A stretch of 64,000 nucleotides of DNA from Leptolyngbya iicbica LK (lineage in GTDB: Bacteria > Cyanobacteriota > Cyanobacteriia > Phormidesmidales > Phormidesmidaceae), in contig NZ_QVFV01000005.1 of NCBI RefSeq assembly GCF_004212215.1, positions 28,051 through 92,050 of the forward strand. Direction: 5' to 3'. The notes beneath the pieces are model-generated. The model was given only the letters and a program-made list of their open reading frames with translations, was not told the origin of the DNA and made no database searches. The position numbers were made by a program, and so were the translations under genes. Each line of letters begins with the position of its first letter. Position 1 is the stretch's first letter. Shown here in pieces: positions 34,826 to 43,066 of this stretch.

Positions 34826-35264
34826 TCGACCAATGAGCCGTGGGCTTTGAGTCCCCGGCGGGGGGATAACGTCAGGGATTTCTTGTCCTGAACTGACGTG
34901 ATTCGGTTTGGACCGCAAATTCGGGAGGCCAGGCGTTGCGACTAGAGGGATGCGATCGCTCACCCACGACAGTTTTCGCTGGCGTAGGGTTTTGGCTAAA
35001 TTAGTTTGACGCCCAGAACGCTTACCGCCCATCCGCAGATGCGGCAACCGCAACGATTTGGCTTGATCCGTTGGCTGAACCACAATCCCTAGCGACCCCA
35101 ATCACAGGCTATGCCCTCCATGATCATGAGCGCTTCTGACCTTGACCTTAGACGTTTGGAATCGTTCTGAGTCACGGGTGCATGAGCGGCATGCAGTCAA
35201 AAGACGGCGGCGGCGATCTGTGTAACATGATTGACAGCCTGGGGCGTTACCCGGTTTTGAGCAG

Positions 35265-36386
35265 ATGGCGCATTCTGAAGGGTTACCGCTACGCAAAATC
35301 ATCCATATCGATATGGATGCCTTTTATGCCTCAGTTGAGCAGCGCGACGAGCCCGCCTATCGCGGCCAGCCGATTGTCGTGGGGGGCACGCCGGAGCAGC
35401 GCGGGGCAGTCGCCGCTGCCAGTTATGAAGCGCGTAAATTTGGCATTCGGTCAGCCATGCCCGCCCGAGTGGCGCAGCAGCGGTGTCCGCACCTGATTTT
35501 TGTGAAACCCCGCTTTGAGGTGTATCGCGAGGTGTCGCGGCAGGTCCGCGCCATTTTTGCCCGCTATACCGACTTGATTGAGCCGCTGTCGCTGGATGAG
35601 GCGTACTTGGATGTGACGCAGAATTTGCTGGGAGAGCCATCGGCGATCGCGATCGCCCAGGCCATTCGCCACGACATTCACCAAGAAACTCAGCTCACGG
35701 CGTCGGCGGGGGTTTCCATCAACAAATTTCTGGCCAAAATTGCCTCTGATATGGACAAGCCCGATGGGCTGTACGTGATTCGCCCGGAGCAGGCGGCGGC
35801 CTTTGTCGCCACCCTCCCCATCGACAAATTTCACGGTATTGGCCGCGTGACTGCCGCCAAAATGCACCAACTCGGCATTCACACCGGGGCCGAACTGCGG
35901 GAATGGTCCGAAGCTGATTTAGTGCAAAAGTTTGGCAAAGTGGGTCGGTTTTATTATCGGGTGGCCCGTGGCCAGGACGATCGCCCGGTGAATCCCAACC
36001 GCATTCGCAAGTCTATCGGGGCGGAAAAGTCTTTCTCTCCCGATTTAGAATCGCGATCGCAAATGACCGCCGCTCTCAGTCAACTGGCTGAACGGGTCGG
36101 ACAGCGCGTGCAAGAACAACAGCGGGGCGGCTATACCCTGACCTTAAAAGTCAAATACAGCAACTATCGCCAGGTGACCCGCAGCCACACCCAAGCCCAG
36201 CCTATTCGCGCCACGGCGGACATTCAGCAATTGGGCACAGCCTTGTTGCACCAGCATATTGACCCGCAAGCTAAAGTCCGGCTACTCGGCCTGGCCTTGT
36301 CGAACCTAGAGCCCTTGCCCTCTGAAATTCAGTATGTGCAGTTAGCGCTTGATTTTGACCCGTCCGCCGAGTCAGAAAGTTGCTGA
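35265..36386 (+). CDS. dinB: DNA polymerase IV (Y-family)
   Basis: 373 residues. The two catalytic acidic motifs are IIHIDMDAFYASVEQRDEPA near the start and SLDEAYLDVTQ at about residue 106. KIASDMDKPDGLYVI, the helix-hairpin-helix thumb region FHGIGRVTAAKMHQLG and the little-finger domain with RKSIGAEKSFSPDL follow. Pol IV bypasses some lesions at the cost of accuracy. No LexA-type site can be picked out by eye in the 160 bases upstream. prfB follows 49 bases later on the same strand. Confidence 0.96.
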   Translation: MAHSEGLPLRKIIHIDMDAFYASVEQRDEPAYRGQPIVVGGTPEQRGAVAAASYEARKFGIRSAMPARVAQQRCPHLIFVKPRFEVYREVSRQVRAIFARYTDLIEPLSLDEAYLDVTQNLLGEPSAIAIAQAIRHDIHQETQLTASAGVSINKFLAKIASDMDKPDGLYVIRPEQAAAFVATLPIDKFHGIGRVTAAKMHQLGIHTGAELREWSEADLVQKFGKVGRFYYRVARGQDDRPVNPNRIRKSIGAEKSFSPDLESRSQMTAALSQLAERVGQRVQEQQRGGYTLTLKVKYSNYRQVTRSHTQAQPIRATADIQQLGTALLHQHIDPQAKVRLLGLALSNLEPLPSEIQYVQLALDFDPSAESESC

Positions 36387-36435
36387 TTGAGCGCGATCGC
36401 CCTAGCATAAGAGTCCACCTCACATCACGACGACC

Positions 36436-37558
36436 ATGTTGGAAACGACCGATCTCAAGCGCGATCTCGCGACGTTAACTAACCGCCTGGGCAACGCTCA
36501 GGAGTATCTTTGACGTTGATGCGACGACGGCCAAAATTCAAGACTTAGAACAGCAGGCGGCCCAGCCAGAACTGTGGGATAACCAGGAAACCGCCCAGCA
36601 AATTTTGCAGGAACTCAACGACAGCAAGGCCCAACTCGATCAGCTCAAGCAATGGCGATCGCACCTCGAAGACACCGAAGCCATTTTGGAACTGCTCGAA
36701 GAAGACGCCGACGAGGCGCTGCTGGCGGAAGCGCAGTCCACCCTGGCTACCATGACCCGCGAACTCGATCTCTGGGAACTCCAGCAAATGCTGTCTGGCC
36801 CCTACGACAAAAATGGGGCAGTGCTCACGATTAACGCTGGGGCCGGGGGCACCGATGCCCAAGACTGGGCCGAGATGTTGTTGCGCATGTATACCCGCTG
36901 GGCTGAGTCTCAAGGCTATAAAGTGGCGCTGGTCGAACAGTCCGAAGGGGACGAAGCGGGGCTAAAATCCGCCACCCTAGAGATTCAGGGACGTTACGCC
37001 TTTGGCTATTTGAAATCGGAGAAGGGCACCCATCGCCTGGTGCGCATCTCGCCCTTCAACGCCAATGGCAAGCGGCAGACCAGTTTCGCCGGGGTCGAGG
37101 TCATGCCCATTCTCGATCAGTCGATTGAGTTGGACATTCCCGAAAAGGATTTGGAAATTAAGACCTCCCGCTCTGGCGGTGCCGGGGGGCAGAACGTCAA
37201 TAAGGTGGAAACAGCGGTGCGGATCACTCACTTGCCCACGGGCATTTCGGTACGCTGTACCCAAGAGCGATCGCAACTGCAAAACCGCGAAAAAGCCATG
37301 GCCCTGCTCAAGGCTCGCTTGCTGATCATTGCCCAAGAGCAGCAGGCCCAAGCGATCGCTGAAATTCGGGGTGACATGGTCGAAGCGGCCTGGGGCAACC
37401 AAATTCGCAACTATGTCTTCCACCCCTATCAAATGGTGAAAGATCTCCGCACCAATGAAGAAACCACCGCCGTCGGCGATGTGATGGATGGCGATTTAGA
37501 TCCGTTCATCCAAGCTTACCTGCGGCAGGACACCCAACTGACCAGCACCCCAGCTTAA
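36436..37558 (+). CDS. prfB: peptide chain release factor 2, made by programmed +1 frameshift
   Basis: 373 residues when read as 36436-36510 joined to 36512-37558. The first 25 codons end in CTT followed by an in-frame TGA at 36511. The ribosome shifts +1 over T to read GAC (36512). The stop-recognition loop S205-P206-F207 specifies UGA, and G250-G251-Q252 is the hydrolysis motif; both fall at the same numbers as in E. coli RF2. A caller that ignores the shift would start the gene at 36605 and lose about 56 residues. The protein releases peptides at UGA and UAA. Confidence 0.97.
36499..36514 (+). promoter_or_regulatory. prfB autoregulatory +1 frameshift signal
   Basis: CAGGAGTATCTTTGAC contains a Shine-Dalgarno-like AGGAG three bases before CTT-TGA-C. 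When RF2 is scarce the UGA is read slowly, the internal SD pulls the ribosome forward and full-length RF2 is made. This is the classic feedback loop. Confidence 0.93.
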
Positions 37559-37748
37559 AAACTGGACTGATTGGAGCCCATCCAGCTCAACCCAGAAGTT
37601 GGCCAGGGGCAAAAGGCTGTCTTGACTTAAGGCGACTGTCGCTGCCCCGACCTAGCAGTTTGCAGGAGCAATCTGTTCCTGAAATCTCCCTCGGTAATCA
37701 ACCTTTGCCGCCGCCATCGTGGTTAGTCCAGGGGGCGCTCATCAGCCT

Positions 37749-40643
37749 CTATTTCGCTTCCATCCAGTTGGGGCCAGCGCTGGCTTCCACCACCAATGGC
37801 ACTTTTAGCGAAACGGCGGATTCCATCGTGTCGGTGATTTTGGGGGCCAATTCCGTCCATTCGTCGGGGGGCACTTCAAACACAAGTTCGTCGTGAACTT
37901 GCAGGAGCAGGCGGGTTTCATAGCCCTTCAGCAACTCGTGCAGGCGAATCATGGCGACTTTGATGATGTCCGCACTGGAACCTTGAATGGGCGCGTTAGC
38001 GGCGGCGCGGAGAAGTCCGGCATCGTAGCCGCCAATGCGTTTGAGGCTATCCAGATCAATTTCATTCGGATCGGTGCCGAGTAGGCCGCGCAGTTGGCCG
38101 CTGGTGAAATTGAAGTAGCGGCGGCGACCCATCAGGGTGTGGACGTAGCCGTGGGCGATCGCTTCTCGCTGCATTTGTTGCAGGTATTCAAAGACGTTGG
38201 GATAGCGATCGTAGTAGCGATCGATAAAGGTTTTCGCCTCGCTCCGGCTGACATCGGCCTCCCGCGCAAACCGGGAAGCCCCCATGCCATAGATGACGCC
38301 AAAGTTGATCACCTTACCAAGTCGCCGCTCTTCCGGCGTGATGTCGTCTTTTTCAAACAGCAGCCGTGCGGTGAGGGCGTGAACGTCGTCGCCGTTGTTG
38401 TAGGCTTCCACCAACACCGGCTCGTCACTCAGATGGGCCAAAATCCGTAGCTCAATTTGCGAATAGTCAGCAGCCACTAACTTCCAGCCCGCTTGGGGAA
38501 TGAAGGCCGCGCGAATCTGGCGACTGAAGGCCGTGCGAATCGGAATATTTTGTAAGTTGGGATTGGACGAGGAAAGGCGTCCCGTTGCCGTCACGGCCTG
38601 ATTAAAGTCGGTGTGGATGCGATGGGTATCGCGCCGCACCAATTCTGGCAGGGCGTCCACATAGGTGGACTTGAGCTTCGATAGGGTGCGATTCTCGACA
38701 ATTAGTTTGACGACGGGATGATCGTCCTGTAGCTTTTCCAACGTCGCGGCGTCGGTGGAATAGCCGCCGGATTTGTTCTTGCGCGACTTGCGCTTGTCCA
38801 ATCCCAGTTTTTCAAACAGTAGGGTGCTGAGCTGCTTGGGTGAGGCCAGGTTGAACTCTTCGCCCGCCAGCTCGTAGGCTTCCGCTTCAATCTTTTTTAG
38901 ATCGCTCTCTAACTGCTTAGAGAACTTGCCCAGATATTCCGAATCGATGCGAATGCCTTCGTATTCCATCTCGGCGAGGACGGGTTCCAAAGGCAGCTCG
39001 ACGTTGTTGAACAACTTCTCCAGTTCGGCATATTGGGCCAGCTCCGCTTTGAGCAGGGCGGTGAGGCGATAGGTGGTATGCACGTCGGCCCCGCAGTAGT
39101 CGGCCACATCGGCAATGGGGAGGTCAGCAATGGTTTTCCCCTTGGGCACCAGGTCAGAGAAGCTCAACGCGCTGAGGTTGAGATATTTCAGCGACAGGTC
39201 ACTGAGGTTGTGGTTAGCGTCGGGGTTCAGCACGTAGCTGGCAAGCATGGTGTCGAATACTACCCCGGCAAGGTGAACTCCTTGAACGCGCAGCACGAGG
39301 CGATCGTACTTGGCGTTTTGCAATACCTTGGGAAATTCGGCCCCTTCGAGAATGGGACGCAGGGCTTCCAGCACCGTCGATGTATCTAGCTGGGCACCGT
39401 CTTTGTGACTAAGGGGAATGTAGGCTAGGTCAGCTTTGCCGTCGCCCCAGCAGCAGCCAATCCCCACCAAATCCGCATCGCGCGGCGTCAGGGACGTGGT
39501 TTCGGTGTCCCAGGCGACGGGCTGGGCGGGGTCGGTCTGTTCCCCCAGCAAGTCCAGCAGTTCGTACAGCGCTTCTTCGGTCGTAATGATTTGTGGGGCA
39601 ATATCCACCGCTTTCACCGTTTGGGCCTGGTCGGTCTCTTCTGCTGAAAAGAAGGCCAGATCGGGGTCTTCTCTCGCAGGCACGGCCTCAGTGGACTTAG
39701 TTGGGGGCGCTTCACCTTTCAGCGCGGCTTCGATGTAGGGCAGGCGGTTGATGAACTGCTGAAATTCCAGCCGCTTCAGTTTTTCCGTCACGGCGTCAAC
39801 GTCAAAGCCGTCTAGCTTGCAGGTTTCGAGATGGGCGTCTAAATCGACATCGGTGACGATGCGGGCCATTTTTTGGGAGTGATAGGCGCTGTCTTGACCT
39901 TCCCGCAGCTTTTTCTGCGTCGCGCCTTTGATGTTGTCGAGGTCGGCGTAGACGGCATCTAGAGTGCCGTACTGGTTTAGCAACTTGGCGGCGGTTTTCG
40001 CGCCAATCCCTTTCACACCGGGGATGTTGTCGGAGGTGTCGCCGCAGAGGGCTTTGTAGTCCACCACTTGGGAGGGTAGGATATCGAGCTTGTCCTTGAC
40101 CTCCTGCGCCTGAAATTCCTTGGGGCCGCCTTTCCCTGGTCCTTTGGCAAAAATGCTGCTGAGATACAGCACTGACACCAGGGCTTGCTCTTCGTCGATG
40201 AGCTGAAAGAGATCCTGATCGCCGCTGAGAATCTTAACCCGGTAGCCTTCGGTTTTCCCCAGGGTGGAGAGGGTGCCGATCACGTCGTCGGCCTCAAAGC
40301 CGGGGGCAGTGACGACGCAAAACCCGAGGGTTTGCAGGAGATCTTGCAGGTTCTTCACGTCCTCAACAAAATCTTCCGGCGCTTCGGGGCGACCTTCTTT
40401 GTAGTCGTCAGCCATCTCGTGGCGAAAGGTGGGCTGATCCAGGTCGAAGGCCACAGCCGCGTACTGGGGGCGCTCTGATTCCACCGTATCGAGCAGCGAC
40501 TTGAGAAAGCCGTAGCAAACGCTGGTGGGAATGCCCGTGGAGGTGCGCAAACCGCCCTCTGGCCCTTTGGTGTGGGCGTAGTAAGAGCGAAAAGCCAGGG
40601 AGTGCCCATCAACGAGCATCAGCAGAGGAGATTGGTCAGCCAC
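37749..40643 (-). CDS. polA: DNA polymerase I
   Basis: 964 residues. The N-terminal 5-prime nuclease starts LLMLVDGHSLAFRSYYA and has GDQDLFQL and GIGAKTAAKLLNQYG. The middle 3-prime exonuclease domain keeps its metal ligands (AWDTETTSL, QNAKYDRLVL, ADVHTTYRL), so proofreading is probably active. The polymerase domain has VAADYSQIELRILAHLS, RRLGKVINFGVIYGMGASRF and QVHDELVFEVP. It fills gaps and removes RNA primers in replication and repair. It converges on prfB with about 190 bases between stops. Confidence 0.97.
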   Translation of the reverse strand: MADQSPLLMLVDGHSLAFRSYYAHTKGPEGGLRTSTGIPTSVCYGFLKSLLDTVESERPQYAAVAFDLDQPTFRHEMADDYKEGRPEAPEDFVEDVKNLQDLLQTLGFCVVTAPGFEADDVIGTLSTLGKTEGYRVKILSGDQDLFQLIDEEQALVSVLYLSSIFAKGPGKGGPKEFQAQEVKDKLDILPSQVVDYKALCGDTSDNIPGVKGIGAKTAAKLLNQYGTLDAVYADLDNIKGATQKKLREGQDSAYHSQKMARIVTDVDLDAHLETCKLDGFDVDAVTEKLKRLEFQQFINRLPYIEAALKGEAPPTKSTEAVPAREDPDLAFFSAEETDQAQTVKAVDIAPQIITTEEALYELLDLLGEQTDPAQPVAWDTETTSLTPRDADLVGIGCCWGDGKADLAYIPLSHKDGAQLDTSTVLEALRPILEGAEFPKVLQNAKYDRLVLRVQGVHLAGVVFDTMLASYVLNPDANHNLSDLSLKYLNLSALSFSDLVPKGKTIADLPIADVADYCGADVHTTYRLTALLKAELAQYAELEKLFNNVELPLEPVLAEMEYEGIRIDSEYLGKFSKQLESDLKKIEAEAYELAGEEFNLASPKQLSTLLFEKLGLDKRKSRKNKSGGYSTDAATLEKLQDDHPVVKLIVENRTLSKLKSTYVDALPELVRRDTHRIHTDFNQAVTATGRLSSSNPNLQNIPIRTAFSRQIRAAFIPQAGWKLVAADYSQIELRILAHLSDEPVLVEAYNNGDDVHALTARLLFEKDDITPEERRLGKVINFGVIYGMGASRFAREADVSRSEAKTFIDRYYDRYPNVFEYLQQMQREAIAHGYVHTLMGRRRYFNFTSGQLRGLLGTDPNEIDLDSLKRIGGYDAGLLRAAANAPIQGSSADIIKVAMIRLHELLKGYETRLLLQVHDELVFEVPPDEWTELAPKITDTMESAVSLKVPLVVEASAGPNWMEAK

Positions 40644-40727
40644 AGATTTCCGGTGCGATCGCCTTCAAAGTACAGGCATCTATTGTAAAAGCCTGGGCGA
40701 GCAAAATCTGTGTCGGTCGGGGAACCG

Positions 40728-41468
40728 TTACTGAGGTAACTGATCCGGATCGATGCCCTGCGATCGCAAGTAGGCGGCTAAGCGATCGGCGCGTTCGCGT
40801 TCGCGTTCAAGGTCGGCTTGGGCTTGGGCCGCGCGATCTCGCTCCTGCTCGGCCTGTTCATCACCTGTCAGCAGCAAATTGCCTTCACCATCTTGCCAGC
40901 GGAGCCAGGTATTAGGACTCCCTTCAAAATCGCCCTCCCACAGCATCAGCCCCAGACTGACCTGCTCCATCCAGGGTTCAGGCATTTCTCGATATTGCAT
41001 CCCCTGAAGTTCAAACAGACGCAGGGGGGCATCCCCGAGTTGACGATTGGGATCATAAACCGCGTAATAGCTGACCCGCATCCGTTCATAAATGGCCAGT
41101 TTATCCGTCAGCTCTTTGCCCACTTTGTTGGAAACGACCTCGATCGCGATTTCCGGCGGTTTGCCAAATTTCCACACCAGATAACAGCGGTTTTGCTTTT
41201 CCCACCAATCCTTAGGGACGGCGACGCCGAAACTGACAAAGACATCCGGCACGATCGCCGTACCGGGAAAGGTGTGATAAATGCCCACATTAGCCGCTGC
41301 AATGAATGGCTGGTGATCCTTCAAACTGCTGAACAGCGCAGAGGTGAGGAGTCGCTGCTGTTTTTCAGACGCAAAATTATCCACCGGTGTATCGTCCTCG
41401 GTGATCAGTTGTTCGGCATCGGGAAAAACGGCTTCATCTTGTTCCTGGAGGGAAAGCTGATTGACCAT
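40728..41468 (-). CDS. Uma2-family (DUF820) nuclease-fold protein
   Basis: 246 residues from the ATG at 41468, which follows GGAGG by five bases; an ATG 21 bases upstream lacks a site. The PD-(D/E)xK-like core is seen in AIVPDVFVSFGVAVP, CYLVWKFGKPPEIAIEVVSN (acidic and Glu residues of the fold), and LAIYERMRVSYYAVYDPNRQ. The C-terminus ends in a charged coiled coil (EQERDRAAQAQADLERERER) and the frequent LRSQGIDPDQLP. Cyanobacteria carry dozens of these. Their role is unknown and may relate to mobile DNA. Confidence 0.88.
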   Translation of the reverse strand: MVNQLSLQEQDEAVFPDAEQLITEDDTPVDNFASEKQQRLLTSALFSSLKDHQPFIAAANVGIYHTFPGTAIVPDVFVSFGVAVPKDWWEKQNRCYLVWKFGKPPEIAIEVVSNKVGKELTDKLAIYERMRVSYYAVYDPNRQLGDAPLRLFELQGMQYREMPEPWMEQVSLGLMLWEGDFEGSPNTWLRWQDGEGNLLLTGDEQAEQERDRAAQAQADLERERERADRLAAYLRSQGIDPDQLPQ

Positions 41469-41558
41469 AAAAGCCTCCGAGACAGCCATAGGAGTAGTTG
41501 TATTCTAATCGGCGATCGCGGCGTCCGGTTGCGGCCTCGCGGCCATCCAGCTACATCG

Positions 41559-43022
41559 TCAGTTGCCGCCAATTCCGGCCAGTTCGCGCCGCAAAATTTT
41601 GGGAATCTGCGACTCCAGGTAACCCCCGCGATAGTAGCCGCAGCCCAGCTCAAACGCCTGAAATCGCACATGCACATAGCCCGGCTGCACATTGGCAGAT
41701 AGCGGTTGCGAGCCGCCGCGCAGAAATTCAGCGACTGCCTCCCAGTCGGGCAAATGGATGACGTTTTGCTGGGCCAGTTGGCCAAAGCGCTGCAAAAAGG
41801 CGGTGGAGGGTTTCAATCCCAAATTGGTCTGCGTCGCGCACGAGAGGCCCAGGGTTTGTGGCGACAGTTCATCGGGTAGCTGACTGGTGCGATCGCGCAG
41901 CCAATAGCGCCGCTTTCCAGTGGCCCAACAGTCATAGGTGTCAAAGGCGGCGGGCGGAATGCCGAAGCGATCGCAGATTGGCCCCAACGGCGACTCTGCA
42001 ATCGCTAGCCCGGATGCGTTAGGCGGGCTCGATATGCCTTTCGAGGATTCGAGAGGTTCAGTCGTGAGAGCCGGAGCGGCAGTGCGCTGCAACCGGGCGA
42101 CAAAAAAGCCCCCTGTGTTGTTCAAATGGGGAAAATAGCGCTGCGCGTGGGCAATGTCGGCGCGATAGGTTTCCCCCTGCCACTGGGTGAGACCCGGCTG
42201 ATACCGCAGCCTCGGAATGGCGAACGGGACAACCTCGGCGCGATCGCCCAGCACCGCATCCAACACCGCTTCATTTTCCTCCGGGGCAAAGGTGCAGGTG
42301 CTGTAAACCACCGTGCCTCCCGGTTTCACCAAATCCAACGCCCGGCTCAAGAGCTTTTGTTGCGCCGCCGCCATGCGCAAACCGTGGTCGGGCTGCCAGG
42401 GTTGCTGTCGCTTTCGACGCCGGAGATTCCCCTCACCGGAACACGGCGCATCCACCAGCACCCGGTCGAAAGAGAAATTGGGCAAGGGCAGCGATCGCCC
42501 GTCTTCCTGCATCGTGATGACCTGAGTTAAGCCCAAGCGATTAATCGTCGCCGTGAGACTGGGCATTCGGGCGGCGTGCAATTCATTGGCGATCACGGTG
42601 CCCGTCGGATTTCGCAGAGCGATTTGGGCCGTTTTGCCCCCCGGCGCGGCACACAAATCCAGAATGACCTCTCCCGGCTGCGGATCGAGGGCCGCCACCG
42701 CCGCCATGGCAATTTCTTCTTGCACGTAATACCACCCCGCCGCAAAAGGCACGGTATTACCAGGGGACGGCCAGTGAGGCGATCGCCACGCCCCCGGCCA
42801 CCACGGGATGGGTTCCAGCGCGACACCCTGCTGGGTCAGAACATCCGGCAAAGCGATCGCGTCACCTTTCAGCGGATTATGCCAAAAGGAAACCGGCAGC
42901 GGGGTTTGGCTAATTGCCAACAAACTTTGAAAATCGTCGACGATCGCGGCATATCGTGCCAATATAGCCGCAACTCCATCAGGTTCAGGCTGCGAGCGAG
43001 TGATTACATCGACAGAGGACAC
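41559..43022 (-). CDS. RsmB/NOP-family RNA (cytosine-5) methyltransferase, RsmF-like
   Basis: 487 residues from a GTG. The SAM site is ILDLCAAPGGKTAQIAL at about residue 120. The two catalytic cysteines are in VLVDAPCSGEGNLRR and VVYSTCTFAPEENEAVL. After about residue 320 a C-terminal extension contains RYWLRDRTSQLPDELSPQTL and the PUA-like end YVHVRFQAFELGCGYYRGGY. This layout matches YebU/RsmF, which makes m5C in 16S rRNA. The exact target is inferred. It is divergent from the M48-like gene, with only 44 bases between starts. Confidence 0.9.
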   Translation of the reverse strand: MSSVDVITRSQPEPDGVAAILARYAAIVDDFQSLLAISQTPLPVSFWHNPLKGDAIALPDVLTQQGVALEPIPWWPGAWRSPHWPSPGNTVPFAAGWYYVQEEIAMAAVAALDPQPGEVILDLCAAPGGKTAQIALRNPTGTVIANELHAARMPSLTATINRLGLTQVITMQEDGRSLPLPNFSFDRVLVDAPCSGEGNLRRRKRQQPWQPDHGLRMAAAQQKLLSRALDLVKPGGTVVYSTCTFAPEENEAVLDAVLGDRAEVVPFAIPRLRYQPGLTQWQGETYRADIAHAQRYFPHLNNTGGFFVARLQRTAAPALTTEPLESSKGISSPPNASGLAIAESPLGPICDRFGIPPAAFDTYDCWATGKRRYWLRDRTSQLPDELSPQTLGLSCATQTNLGLKPSTAFLQRFGQLAQQNVIHLPDWEAVAEFLRGGSQPLSANVQPGYVHVRFQAFELGCGYYRGGYLESQIPKILRRELAGIGGN

Positions 43023-43066
43023 GAGGGTGAATCCGATTCGGTGGGCATTCGTCCGAGTTCCACGGC

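Larger units (their letters stand above)
34563..35264. other. 700-base gene-free stretch with palindromic repeats
   Basis: Lies between divergent truB and dinB. A 125-codon minus-strand frame (34724-35101) is open but rich in Pro, Arg and Ser, and its second half runs through palindromic repeats, so I do not call it a gene. The region has two related hairpins (34765-34778 and 34808-34825), a CCCCGG-CGGGGG block and a GAGCCGTGGGC segment. This mix is common in cyanobacterial repeat elements and insertion-sequence ends. Confidence 0.5.

Noticed and set aside
34724..35101. A 125-codon minus-strand frame between truB and dinB
   Set aside because: The second half is translated palindromes and the first half lacks a recognisable domain; treated as a repeat region instead.
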